In this document: one piece after another, positions 35,458-44,405 of the stretch
Layout of the letters: each line of letters starts with the position of its first letter
Numbering within the stretch: the stretch's first letter is position 1
Origin: Spongiibacter thalassae
GTDB lineage: Bacteria > Pseudomonadota > Gammaproteobacteria > Pseudomonadales > Spongiibacteraceae
Assembly: GCF_012272835.1 (NCBI RefSeq)
Contig: NZ_JAAWWK010000003.1
Coordinates: forward strand, 248,001-312,000
DNA length: 64,000 nucleotides
Direction: 5' to 3'
Notes under the pieces: model-generated
Told to the model about the DNA's origin: nothing
What the model saw: only the letters and a program-made list of their open reading frames with translations
Databases searched by the model: none
Program-made: the position numbers and the translations under genes

Positions 35458-36936
35458 ATGAAAAGAAGCAAGGACAGCAGTATCGGTATTGATTGGTCGG
35501 CCTATCCGGCGGATCAGTTCTTCGACGAAATGATTACCCCCAAGGGAAACGCGCGGCGAGCGAGTCGCGAGGTGGTTCGCCACTTTTCCGGGTTGAGCCG
35601 GGAAGAGCTGGAACAGCGGCGCATCGCCGCCGAGCGCACGGTGCGAGATATGGGGGTCAGTTTTACGGTGTACTCCGATGGCGAAAATATCGACAGGGTG
35701 TGGCCCTTCGATTTAATCCCGAGGGTTATTGATGCCGAGGAATGGCAGCGCACCGCCGAGGGGCTTAAACAGCGGGTGCGTGCACTGAATATGTTCATCA
35801 ATGATGTCTACCACGAGCAGCAGATTTTTGCTGATGGTGTGGTGCCGTCCTACCTTATCAAGGATTCAAAGAATTTCCGTCCTGAGTGTGTGGGTATCAC
35901 GCCCCCTGAGGGGGTCTGGGCACACATTTGCGGCTGCGATTTGGTGCGCGACAGCGATGGCAAGTTCTACGTGCTGGAGGACAATCTGCGGGTGCCCTCG
36001 GGAGTTGCCTATATGCTGGAAAACCGCGAGGTCAGCAAACGGGTGCTACCGGAATTTTTTGAAAGTAACAGCATTCTGCCGGTGGATAATTACCCCAGCA
36101 TGTTGTGGCAAACCCTGGCGTCGGTGTCACCACAAAAGCGGCGGCAGCCGGTAATCGTTATTCTGACTCCCGGGGTATATAACTCTGCGTACTTCGAACA
36201 CGCCTTTCTCGCCCAGCAATTGGGGGTGGAATTGGTAGAAGGTGCCGACCTGGTCGTCGATGATGACGACATCGTCTATATGAAAACAATTGATGGCCTT
36301 GAACGCATCGACGTTATCTATCGTCGCATCGACGATATGTTCCTCGACCCCGAGGTCTTCCATGAGGATTCGATCCTGGGGGTGGCGGGGTTGATGCGGG
36401 CCTGGAAGAGCGGCAATGTCGCCATCGTAAATGCCCCCGGCGCCGGCGTGGCCGACGACAAGGTGGTGTACGCCTATGTGCCGCAAATGATCGAATACTA
36501 CCTGAAGGAAAAAGCCATTCTGCCGAATGTGAAAACCTGGTTGTGCGATGTGCCCGAGCACCTGGAATATGTGCTGGAGAACATCGAACAACTGGTGGTT
36601 AAACCGGCCAATGAGTCGGGAGGCTACGGCATGATGGTGGGCCCCCACGCCAGCAAAAAAGACCACGAGGCCTTTCGCAAATTAGTGACAGAAAACCCCC
36701 GTAACTATATCGCCCAACCCACCTTGCAGTTGTCTACAACTCCGGTGATTACCGGGATCGGTGAGGCAGAGCCACGGCATCTTGATCTGCGTCCCTTTGT
36801 CCTGCAGGGCAAGGAGCTGCAGGTTACCACCGGTGGTCTAACCCGAGTGGCACTGAAAAAGGGTTCGCTGGTGGTCAATTCTTCCCAGGGCGGTGGCAGT
36901 AAGGACACCTGGATTGTGCAGAGGGAGAAAGACTGA
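35458..36936 (+). CDS. Circularly permuted ATP-grasp type 2 protein (COG2308)
   Basis: This protein of 492 residues belongs to the circularly permuted ATP-grasp family. Visible marks are RRIAAERTVRDMGVSFTVYSDG near the N-terminus, FYVLEDNLRVPSGVAYMLENR, DVIYRRIDDMFLDPEVF, LVVKPANESGGYGMMVGP and the tail GGLTRVALKKGSLVVNSSQGGGSKDTWI. ATP-grasp enzymes join a carboxylate to an amine or thiol using ATP, and this family is predicted to form peptide-like bonds on an unknown target. The next gene, for an alpha-E protein, overlaps its stop by one base (TGATG). The ATG at 35458 has only a weak binding site. Confidence 0.88.
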   Translation: MKRSKDSSIGIDWSAYPADQFFDEMITPKGNARRASREVVRHFSGLSREELEQRRIAAERTVRDMGVSFTVYSDGENIDRVWPFDLIPRVIDAEEWQRTAEGLKQRVRALNMFINDVYHEQQIFADGVVPSYLIKDSKNFRPECVGITPPEGVWAHICGCDLVRDSDGKFYVLEDNLRVPSGVAYMLENREVSKRVLPEFFESNSILPVDNYPSMLWQTLASVSPQKRRQPVIVILTPGVYNSAYFEHAFLAQQLGVELVEGADLVVDDDDIVYMKTIDGLERIDVIYRRIDDMFLDPEVFHEDSILGVAGLMRAWKSGNVAIVNAPGAGVADDKVVYAYVPQMIEYYLKEKAILPNVKTWLCDVPEHLEYVLENIEQLVVKPANESGGYGMMVGPHASKKDHEAFRKLVTENPRNYIAQPTLQLSTTPVITGIGEAEPRHLDLRPFVLQGKELQVTTGGLTRVALKKGSLVVNSSQGGGSKDTWIVQREKD

Positions 36937-37862
36937 TGCTGTCGCGTGTTGCAGAACGAGTTTATTGGTTTTCCCGCTATCTAGAGCGGGTAGAAAGTAT
37001 TGCGCGGCTGATACAGGTGTATACCTCGCTGTTGTCGGATTTACCCAAGGACACCGGCATCAGCTGGCACAACCTGGTGTTGGCCAGCGGCAGTCACGCG
37101 GAATTTGAGCGACGCTTTCAGGTCAAGGATGAAAAGCGGGTTGTGCGTTTTTTACTGGAGGATCAGAGCAATACCAGTTCGCTGGCGTTTTCGCTGAAAA
37201 TGGTCAGGGAAAATATCCGCACCAGCCGGGACACACTGCCCCCGGAAAGCTGGGAGCTTATCAACGAATTCCAGATTTTTGTGTCGGAGAATATTCAGCA
37301 GGGGATCAATCGGCGCAATCGCCATGAATTTCTCGAGCAGGTGATTCGCACCTGCCAGGGGATTAATGGTTTGATTGCCGACACCATGCGCCGGGATGGC
37401 GCCTGGCACTTTCTGCGTCTGGGCAAAAATCTGGAGCGGGCAGACATGAGCCTGCGTACTATCGAAGCGGGTGCCAGCATGTCAGCAGAATTCGCGGCGG
37501 CGGATATGCCCGAGGCAGCTGAGGTCGTATGGAGCAGCGTTTTGCATACCCTCGACGCCATGACGCCCTACAAGCGCACCATGCGGGTGGCCGTCAGTGG
37601 CGAAGACGCCGCCGCTTTTTTGCTGGAAGACGCCCTGTTTCCCCGTTCGGTGGCCTGCTGTGTGCGGCAGATGCAGGAATCTCTGGATATGCTGCCGGAC
37701 GGCGTTGAGGTGAAGAAGACCCTGGCCAAGATCGCCAAACCCCTGGGCGGCAAGATCGACTATGTCGACCTGCAAAAGCTATTGGTATTCATCGACTCGA
37801 TGGAGCTGCATTTCAGGAGCTTGCACTCCGCGGTGGATCAGGCGTGGTTTCAGCCAAGATAG
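36936..37862 (+). CDS. Alpha-E domain protein (COG2307)
   Basis: This all-helical protein of 308 residues begins LSRVAERVYWFSRYLERVESIARLIQVY, the standard opening of the alpha-E family, and contains SLAFSLKMVRENIRTSRDTLP and FLRLGKNLERADMSLRTIE. The family has no known activity and nearly always accompanies a circularly permuted ATP-grasp protein. Here it overlaps that gene by one base, so the two are probably made together as a complex. It is the stand-alone equivalent of the C-terminal part of the fused protein encoded from 38027. Confidence 0.88.
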   Translation: MLSRVAERVYWFSRYLERVESIARLIQVYTSLLSDLPKDTGISWHNLVLASGSHAEFERRFQVKDEKRVVRFLLEDQSNTSSLAFSLKMVRENIRTSRDTLPPESWELINEFQIFVSENIQQGINRRNRHEFLEQVIRTCQGINGLIADTMRRDGAWHFLRLGKNLERADMSLRTIEAGASMSAEFAAADMPEAAEVVWSSVLHTLDAMTPYKRTMRVAVSGEDAAAFLLEDALFPRSVACCVRQMQESLDMLPDGVEVKKTLAKIAKPLGGKIDYVDLQKLLVFIDSMELHFRSLHSAVDQAWFQPR

Positions 37863-37959
37863 GCGGCGCAACTGGGCGGGTAATCAGGCGGTGACGACGA
37901 TAAGTACATACGCCTGTTTACCGCCAGTATATACTTGCGGTAGTCTCCATGCTCCCACC

Positions 37960-37980
37960 CCCATCGTCCGTATCGATGGG
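37960..37980. repeat. Inverted repeat upstream of the fused ATP-grasp/alpha-E gene
   Basis: The arms CCCATCG and CGATGGG are perfect over seven bases around TCCGTAT, 46 bases before the gene start. No T-run follows, so an operator or an mRNA leader hairpin is more likely than a terminator. Confidence 0.4.
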
Positions 37981-38026
37981 CATAGACGATTAGTGCGAGG
38001 CTTGCCGCGCACTCGGCGTGAGTACT

Positions 38027-40546
38027 ATGTCTACAACACCGTTTTCATATAGCGTTCAGCACGCCCAGTACGACGAAGTTCTGCGCCCGGATGGCAAGGT
38101 TCGCGATCACTGGCACTATCCGATGCAGGTTCTCCAGGCAATGGGGCCAGATGCCCTGTTGGAGCGGCAGCGCACGGCCAAACGTATTTTGCGTGACGAC
38201 GGCGCCAGCTATAGCCCCGGCGATCAACTGAACATCAGTCATACATGGAATCTTGACCTGGTGCCGATGATTCTGTCGAGCGCCGAGTGGAGCACCATAG
38301 AAAATGCCCTGCGCGAGCGCGCCGAGCTGCTCAACCTGATTCTGGCGGATCTCTACGGCCCCAGAACGTTGATTTTCAATCGCGTTATTCCACCGTCGCT
38401 GATTTTTGGCAACCCGGAGTTTCTCCGGGCCTGCGATGGCATGAAATTGCAGGGGGATCATCAGCTGATCTTCCACGCCGCCGACCTGATTCGGGATAAA
38501 AGCGGTGAGTGGATGATTATCGGTGACCGCAGTCAGGCTCCCTCGGGAACCGGCTATGTGCTGGAAAACCGCACGGTGTTGCGACGGGTGATGCCAAGCC
38601 TGTTCCGCGACGCCCATGTTCATCGGCTGGCCAATTTTTTCCTGCAGTGGCGACGCAAGCTCACCGCACTGGCGGGGGGGAAGGACTCACCGCTTATCGT
38701 GTATCTCACCCGTGGTGCCTATCAGGAAAACTCCTTTGAAGACGCCTACCTGGCGAACTACCTGGGCTATCCATTGGTCCAGAGCCGCGACCTCACGGTG
38801 CGCAAGGGCGGTTTGTGGTTAAAGTCCCTCGATGGCCTGCGCCGGGTAGACGTGGTGCTGCGCCGTATTGACGACTGTTTCACCGACCCGGTGGTGTCGC
38901 GCTACAGCGCGGGGCAGGGGGTGCCTGGGCTGCTTGAGGTGGCGCGCAATGGCGGCGTTGTCATTGCCAATCCCATTGGCAGCGGTATTCTGGAAAACCC
39001 TGCCTTTGCCAAATACATGCCGGCGATCGCCCGACATTTCCTCGGTCGTGAACTGCGCATGAACTCAGTGCCAACCTGGTGGTGTGGTGACCGTGAAGAC
39101 ATGGCCTACGTTCGTGCCCATTTTGACGATTTGCTTATTCGCCACTGTAGCCGTTTGGCGGGTGGTCACAGTGTGTTCGTTAACGAGCTGGACAAGGCCG
39201 CGCGAGAGAAGTTGCTGCACAGCGTGCTGGCCGACCCTGAGTCCTATGTCGCCCAGCAGGTTATCCCCCCTTCACAGACGCCGGTGCTGGAGGGTAAACA
39301 ACTCAGTAGTCGGCCATTAGTGCTGCGTGGCTACGCGGTGGCATCAGATGCGTCCTACAGCGTGATGCCCGGTGGGCTAACCCACGTGGGGGCCAATGCC
39401 GATACGCGTCACATTGTCAGCCAGTATGGTGGCGGCAGCAAGGATACCTGGATATTGGCCTCTGAACCCGAGGCGCAGGTCAGCATTTACGAGAGCGAGC
39501 AAAGTCGGGGCGCCGACCGCAGTTTCAGTCTGCCGAGCAGGATAATCGATAATCTGTTCTGGTTCGGACGCTACGCCGAGCGCGCCGAGTCCGGGCTGCG
39601 TCTGGTGAGAACCGTATTCGAGGAACTGAACAGTATTGAACCCTTACCCCGGGATATGCGCTGTCGCCTGCTGGAATCGGTGACCCATGTCACCGCAACT
39701 TACCCGGGTTTTGTCGCCGCCGACGCCAATATCGACAGCCCGGAGCAGGAACTTCTCGATGTCGTTGCCAATCGCGGCCGCTTTGGCAGTATTGCCCATT
39801 GCCTTGAGGCGATACTGCATTCCGCGGACGGGGTTAAGGAATTGCTGTCCAACGATATGCTCCGGTTGATAAACGATGTGCGCGACGGCATGGATTATCT
39901 GAATGCCCATCTGGCGGAAAAGCTGCAATCCGCACCGGAAGAGCTGTTTGACCCACTGATTACCACCCTGTTAGCCCTGTGTGGTTTGAGTCAGGAAAGC
40001 ATGGTGCGCAGTCGCGCCTGGCGGTTTATGGAAATGGGGCGTCGTCTGGAGCGGGCGCAGCAGACCATTGAGCTGCTGCGGCACACTTTGGTTGAGGGTG
40101 GCGTCGAATCCGGGCCGGTGTCCCTGTTGAAACCGGTCTTGGCCAGTCTGGAGTCGCGCATCGTCTACAAGCGTTACTACCGCAGTGGTTATCGTCTGGA
40201 GAAGGGCCTGGAGCTGCTGCTGTTCGACCGGGAAAATCCCCGCTCCCTTGCGTTTCAGCTGGAATCGCTACGGATACATCTGGAAGAGCTGAATGGCCCG
40301 CGCAAAAGCGTGCAGGTGGGTGAGGATCTGCGCTGCCTGCTCAAGGCCAATAATGCGCTGTTGCTGGCGCGGTTGCCGGAGCTGGCCAGTACTGATCTGG
40401 AATCCGGGACCTGCCTGAAACTTGACAGCTTTCTTGAAGAGCTGGAGACAGATCTCAAAGCCGCAGCCCAGGCGATTGCCGATCGCTATTTCGACCACAC
40501 TGCGGGGCCGCAAACCGTCGATATGGGAGGCCGTAACCTGTCATGA
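38027..40546 (+). CDS. Fused circularly permuted ATP-grasp and alpha-E protein
   Basis: This protein of 839 residues joins in one chain the two families found as separate genes just upstream. Residues 1-480 are a circularly permuted ATP-grasp domain (RTAKRILRDDGASY, MIIGDRSQAPSGTGYVLENR, DVVLRRIDDCFTDPVV, MPGGLTHVG, GGGSKDTWIL). From about residue 510 an alpha-E domain begins with SRIIDNLFWFGRYAERAESGLRLV. The ATP-grasp part lacks the VKPANESGGYGM type of segment in its usual form, so its catalytic competence may differ from the split copy. The start is ATG at 38027 or GTG at 38018. It overlaps the transglutaminase gene by four bases (ATGA). Confidence 0.87.
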   Translation: MSTTPFSYSVQHAQYDEVLRPDGKVRDHWHYPMQVLQAMGPDALLERQRTAKRILRDDGASYSPGDQLNISHTWNLDLVPMILSSAEWSTIENALRERAELLNLILADLYGPRTLIFNRVIPPSLIFGNPEFLRACDGMKLQGDHQLIFHAADLIRDKSGEWMIIGDRSQAPSGTGYVLENRTVLRRVMPSLFRDAHVHRLANFFLQWRRKLTALAGGKDSPLIVYLTRGAYQENSFEDAYLANYLGYPLVQSRDLTVRKGGLWLKSLDGLRRVDVVLRRIDDCFTDPVVSRYSAGQGVPGLLEVARNGGVVIANPIGSGILENPAFAKYMPAIARHFLGRELRMNSVPTWWCGDREDMAYVRAHFDDLLIRHCSRLAGGHSVFVNELDKAAREKLLHSVLADPESYVAQQVIPPSQTPVLEGKQLSSRPLVLRGYAVASDASYSVMPGGLTHVGANADTRHIVSQYGGGSKDTWILASEPEAQVSIYESEQSRGADRSFSLPSRIIDNLFWFGRYAERAESGLRLVRTVFEELNSIEPLPRDMRCRLLESVTHVTATYPGFVAADANIDSPEQELLDVVANRGRFGSIAHCLEAILHSADGVKELLSNDMLRLINDVRDGMDYLNAHLAEKLQSAPEELFDPLITTLLALCGLSQESMVRSRAWRFMEMGRRLERAQQTIELLRHTLVEGGVESGPVSLLKPVLASLESRIVYKRYYRSGYRLEKGLELLLFDRENPRSLAFQLESLRIHLEELNGPRKSVQVGEDLRCLLKANNALLLARLPELASTDLESGTCLKLDSFLEELETDLKAAAQAIADRYFDHTAGPQTVDMGGRNLS

Positions 40547-41481
40547 GATATCGCATCAGTCATACCACGGTGTACGAATACTCAGACCAGGTGAGCCAGG
40601 GCTATAGTGTTGCCTACCTGGTTCCCCGGGACACCCCGGAACAGAAAGTGCTGCGCAGCGAGTTGAAAGTGTCGCCACTTCCCGCAACCCAGCTTAAGCA
40701 GTTCGATTATTTTGGTAACACGGTATGCTCCTTCAGCGTCGAAAAGCCGCATAAAAAGCTGGAGGTTCGAGTGGACAGTGAGGTCGAGGTTGCCCCCAGT
40801 GAAAACCGCTTGCTCGGCAGCGGTATGACCTGTGCGGATGTTCGCCAGGCGATCGCCGGCTGCGCCACTGCAGCCGATATACAGGCCTCTGAGTTCTGTT
40901 TCAGCTCGCCGATGATCGGCCGCTCGAACGATCTCGCCGATTTTGCCAGCGCCCTGTTCAGTGACGAGCGGGAATTTGTCACCGCGGTTAATGAATTGAA
41001 TAACCGCATTTTTGAAGAGTTCCAATACGACCCCGGCTTTACCACCGTGGCGACTCCTCTTGATGAAGTACTGCTAAACAAACGTGGCGTTTGTCAGGAC
41101 TTTGCCCATTTTGCGATCGGCGTTTTGCGCAGTCTGGGCTTTGCCGCACGCTACGTCAGTGGCTATCTTGAAACACTCCCGCCGCCCGGCCAGCAAAAAT
41201 TAAAGGGGGCCGATGCCTCACACGCCTGGTTTGCCGTCTATGTGCCAGGTGATGACTGGTACGATTTCGACCCGACCAATGGCGCAATGCCCTCGGGTCA
41301 GCACATCACTACCGCATGGGGAAGAGACTATTCTGATGTGACCCCGCTTAAGGGCGTGGTATTTGGCGGCGGCGCCGACCAGATCCTGTCTGTGGCAGTG
41401 GATGTAGAACGTGTGAACGAAGGAAGTGCGCAAGGCCAGATCCAGACGCAAACCCAAATTCAGAACCCCTCTCAGGGGTGA
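40543..41481 (+). CDS. Transglutaminase-like protein (bacterial, COG1305)
   Basis: This cytoplasmic protein of 312 residues has an N-terminal beta domain (YRISHTTVYEYSDQVSQGYS) and a transglutaminase-like core. The catalytic triad is visible as C184 in RGVCQDFAHF, H227 in ASHAWFAVY and D243 in DFDPTNG. Members act as cysteine peptidases or amidases. Its coupling to the ATP-grasp/alpha-E gene suggests that it cuts or transfers the bond made by the ATP-grasp enzyme, which is inference. The last 25 residues are low-complexity (QGQIQTQTQIQNPSQG). It ends the cluster; no Anbu peptidase gene follows. Confidence 0.88.
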   Translation: MRYRISHTTVYEYSDQVSQGYSVAYLVPRDTPEQKVLRSELKVSPLPATQLKQFDYFGNTVCSFSVEKPHKKLEVRVDSEVEVAPSENRLLGSGMTCADVRQAIAGCATAADIQASEFCFSSPMIGRSNDLADFASALFSDEREFVTAVNELNNRIFEEFQYDPGFTTVATPLDEVLLNKRGVCQDFAHFAIGVLRSLGFAARYVSGYLETLPPPGQQKLKGADASHAWFAVYVPGDDWYDFDPTNGAMPSGQHITTAWGRDYSDVTPLKGVVFGGGADQILSVAVDVERVNEGSAQGQIQTQTQIQNPSQG

Positions 41482-41719
41482 GAAGGCAGCCAACGATTGG
41501 GTTACCAGCGAGCCTGATTCCGCGGGACTCAGTATGACCGGCTTATCCTTCAGTGGAGAGACCTCCTCGTAAATCAACGCTACCCGATCTCGCGCATAGC
41601 ATCGCTGCCTGAACCCCTATCCTCGACTACGCTTACTACAGCGCTGCTACCTGTTTTGGATTATGGTGACCCGCAGCGCAATGTAGCAATTTGCGCACTA
41701 CAGCGGGTGGAGTATAGCG

Positions 41720-42580
41720 ATGGGCAAAAAGCAGGAAATTGTTCTGGTAACCGGTGCCAGTCGCGGCGCAGGCAAGGGGATTGCACTGGCGCTGGCGAGG
41801 CCCGGTCGAGTGATTTACATCACTGGCAGAACCCTTGGAGAGGGGGAAGCGGAACTTCCGGGGAGTTTGATTGGCACCGCCGAGGAAATCAGCGCCCGGG
41901 GAGCCGAGGTCGAGGTGGAGATCTGCGACCACCGGGACGACGCTCAGGTTGAAGAGGTCTTTGCGGGCATTCAGCGCCGTCACCAACGCCTCGATATACT
42001 GGTTAACAATGCCTTGCAGGTGCCTCAGGGGCTGACTGCCCCGGGCCCATTCTGGAGTAAACCCCTTGCGCTGCAGGATATTCTCAATGTGGGGCTGCGC
42101 TCCAGTTATGTGTCGTCTTACTATGGGGCGCCCCTTTTGTTACAGAGCAAGCGGGGTCTGGTGGTCAATACTTCATCAGCGGGCGGGCGCTGCTATATGC
42201 ATGGCCCGGCCTATGGCGCAGGCAAGGCCGGAGTAGACAAAATGGCCCATGATATGGCGGTGGATTTTCGGCCCCATCGGGTTGCTGTGGTGTCGCTGTG
42301 GATGGGCTTGCTGAAGACCGAGCGCAGTGTGAAAGTCTTTGCCGAGGCGCCGGAGTTATACGCTGAGGCTAGCGCCATCGCGGAGTCGCCGGAATTCCCC
42401 GGCAGAGTCATTGATGCCCTTTACCAGGCGTCGGGACTAATGAAACGCAGCGGCAAGATTTATTACGCCGCGGAACTGGCCGAGGAGCTGGGAATAGTCG
42501 ATATTGATGGCCGTCAGCCGCCGTCGCCCAGAGCCATGCTCGGCTCGCCAACCCGCTACAACCCGGCGGAAATCAATTAG
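41720..42580 (+). CDS. Short-chain dehydrogenase/reductase (DHRS1-like)
   Basis: This SDR of 286 residues has the cofactor loop VTGASRGAGKGIA, a conserved NNA in LVNNALQVPQG, a serine in VNTSSAGG and the catalytic YGAGK. The overall pattern, with a long insertion after the first helix and ALWMGLLKTE-like tail (SLWMGLLKTERS), resembles the DHRS1 group. It precedes the steroid genes on the same strand, and a role as a hydroxysteroid or side-chain alcohol dehydrogenase would fit, but nothing in the sequence fixes the substrate. The 238 bases upstream should hold its promoter; no clear boxes are seen. Confidence 0.83.
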   Translation: MGKKQEIVLVTGASRGAGKGIALALARPGRVIYITGRTLGEGEAELPGSLIGTAEEISARGAEVEVEICDHRDDAQVEEVFAGIQRRHQRLDILVNNALQVPQGLTAPGPFWSKPLALQDILNVGLRSSYVSSYYGAPLLLQSKRGLVVNTSSAGGRCYMHGPAYGAGKAGVDKMAHDMAVDFRPHRVAVVSLWMGLLKTERSVKVFAEAPELYAEASAIAESPEFPGRVIDALYQASGLMKRSGKIYYAAELAEELGIVDIDGRQPPSPRAMLGSPTRYNPAEIN

Positions 42581-42728
42581 CGCCTGCTACCGGCCTGGTT
42601 GTCATCCGTTTGGGGGATTAGTTTATGGTGGGTGGGTCGTTATGATTCAGGCTCTTTAACAGAGGGGGCGTGCTGCTTTCGCCGAGGTGCTGCACAGTGC
42701 GCTTTTTCGTCCGACGAGGGAGCTGGGT

Positions 42729-43562
42729 GTGGTGGATTTAGTCAGTGGGTTGCCAGAGGGGCACTACGCAACACTTGGCAGCGGGCATCGCCTGCACTAT
42801 CTCGACCAGGGTCAGGGGCCGGTAGTGGTATTTCTCCACGGCAGCGGCAGCGGCGCCAGCGGACACAGCAACTTCAAGTATAACTATCCGTGGCTGGCGA
42901 AGCAGGGTTATCGGGTGATTGTCCCAGACCTGATCGGCTATGGCTATTCCGACAAGCCCGATGATATCGACTACCCCCTGGATCTATTTATCGACGGCAT
43001 TCATCAACTTCTGCAGCAACTTGGTGTGGCACGTTGCACCCTCATTGGCAATTCCCTTGGCGGCGCTATCGCACTTGGCTTCTGTCTGCAATATCCGGCT
43101 CAGGTGGAACGCATGGTATTAATGGCCCCGGGCGGTATCGAAAATCAGGCAGACTATTTTCATATGCCGGGTATGCAGATCATGAAGGAAGTATTCAGTG
43201 AGGGTGCGATGTCGCCGGATCGACTGGAGACCTTTATTCGTCGAGGTCTGGTCTATGACGACAGTGTGGTCGATAAGCAACTGGTAAAAGAACGCTGGGG
43301 AATCTTTCAACAGCAGAACGCTCAGGTAATTACCACAATGCGAGTGCCCAATATGAGCGATCGACTGGGGGAAATTTCTTGCCCGGTCATGGTGTTTTGG
43401 GGGCTCAACGAACAGATGATGCCGGAAACCGGCATTATGACCTTGGCGAAGGGTATTCCCGATGTTTGCCTTAGTCTGGTCTCCCGTTGCGGGCATTGGG
43501 TGATGGTGGAGCATCGCGAGCTGTTCAACAATCAGACACTGGATTTCCTGCGGAGACGTTGA
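42729..43562 (+). CDS. hsaD: Meta-cleavage product hydrolase, HsaD/TesD-like
   Basis: This alpha/beta hydrolase of 277 residues should cleave 4,9-DSHA, the ring-opened steroid product, into a hydroxypentadienoate and the remaining two-ring propanoate. The oxyanion loop HGSGSGASGHSNF matches meta-cleavage hydrolases, and the nucleophile is S109 in GNSLGGA, with the histidine at H256 in CGHWVMVEH. At the position of the usual catalytic aspartate, 28 residues before that histidine, there is glutamate E228 in WGLNEQMMP. Start is GTG at 42729 or 42732 with GAGGGAG upstream. The next gene follows after two bases. Confidence 0.87.
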   Translation: MVDLVSGLPEGHYATLGSGHRLHYLDQGQGPVVVFLHGSGSGASGHSNFKYNYPWLAKQGYRVIVPDLIGYGYSDKPDDIDYPLDLFIDGIHQLLQQLGVARCTLIGNSLGGAIALGFCLQYPAQVERMVLMAPGGIENQADYFHMPGMQIMKEVFSEGAMSPDRLETFIRRGLVYDDSVVDKQLVKERWGIFQQQNAQVITTMRVPNMSDRLGEISCPVMVFWGLNEQMMPETGIMTLAKGIPDVCLSLVSRCGHWVMVEHRELFNNQTLDFLRRR

Positions 43563-43564
43563 GC

Positions 43565-44350
43565 ATGGACACGGCAATTATCGAACAATTGGGTGATGAG
43601 TTATATCAGTCCCTGCGCAGTCAGCGCAGCATAACCCCGCTGACAGAGCGCTACCCGAATATCACTATCGACGATGCCTATTATATTTCTCTACGAATGC
43701 TGAACCGTCGTCTCGAAGATGGCGAACAGGTTGTCGGAAAAAAAATCGGAGTAACCAGCGCCGTGGTCCAGGAAATGCTGGGTGTTCACCAGCCGGATTT
43801 CGGCTTTTTAACCGACGCCATGACCTTCGCCAACGGTGCAGACATCAAGGTAGCGGGGCACCTTATTCAACCTCGCGCCGAAGCAGAAATCGGCTTTCGG
43901 CTGAAACAGGATTTACAGGGGCCAGGCGTGACTGAAGCGGAGGTACTGGCAGCTACCGAATGTATTATGCCGTGTTTTGAAATCGTCGATTCCCGTATAG
44001 ATAATTGGCGTATCGCCATACAGGACACCGTCGCCGATAACGCTTCCTGCGGTGTCTATGTGCTGGGCAATGAGGAGGCCGATCCTCGCGAGTTTGACTT
44101 GCCGTCACTGGAGATTCGCGTATGGAAAAACGGCGAGCCGCTCAGTCAAGGACTGGGTAGCGCCGTTCAGGGCAATCCCTTGACCGCAGTCGCCTGGTTG
44201 GCGAACACCCTGGGGCGTTTCGGTATCCCCTTTAAAGCAGGTGAGGTCATTCTCTCTGGCTCACTTGTCCCCCTCGAACCGGTTCAGGCAGGCGATAGCC
44301 TGCGTATGGAACTGGGCGGTATCGGCAGTGCCGCCGTCAATTTTGTGTAA
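43565..44350 (+). CDS. hsaE: 2-hydroxypenta-2,4-dienoate hydratase-like protein
   Basis: This protein of 261 residues belongs to the MhpD/HsaE hydratase family, which adds water to the dienoate released by HsaD to give 4-hydroxy-2-oxo acid. Family marks are GKKIGVTSAVVQEMLGVHQPDFGFL, the metal-binding region PRAEAEIGFRL (two glutamates) and LSGSLVPLEPVQAGD near the C-terminus. The gene begins two bases after hsaD, so the two are translationally linked. In steroid degraders it is called hsaE or tesE. Confidence 0.9.
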   Translation: MDTAIIEQLGDELYQSLRSQRSITPLTERYPNITIDDAYYISLRMLNRRLEDGEQVVGKKIGVTSAVVQEMLGVHQPDFGFLTDAMTFANGADIKVAGHLIQPRAEAEIGFRLKQDLQGPGVTEAEVLAATECIMPCFEIVDSRIDNWRIAIQDTVADNASCGVYVLGNEEADPREFDLPSLEIRVWKNGEPLSQGLGSAVQGNPLTAVAWLANTLGRFGIPFKAGEVILSGSLVPLEPVQAGDSLRMELGGIGSAAVNFV

Positions 44351-44405
44351 GTCGGCGACTCGCCAGTTCACTTTTTAAACCTGTTTATTATGGCTGAGGA
44401 CTACC

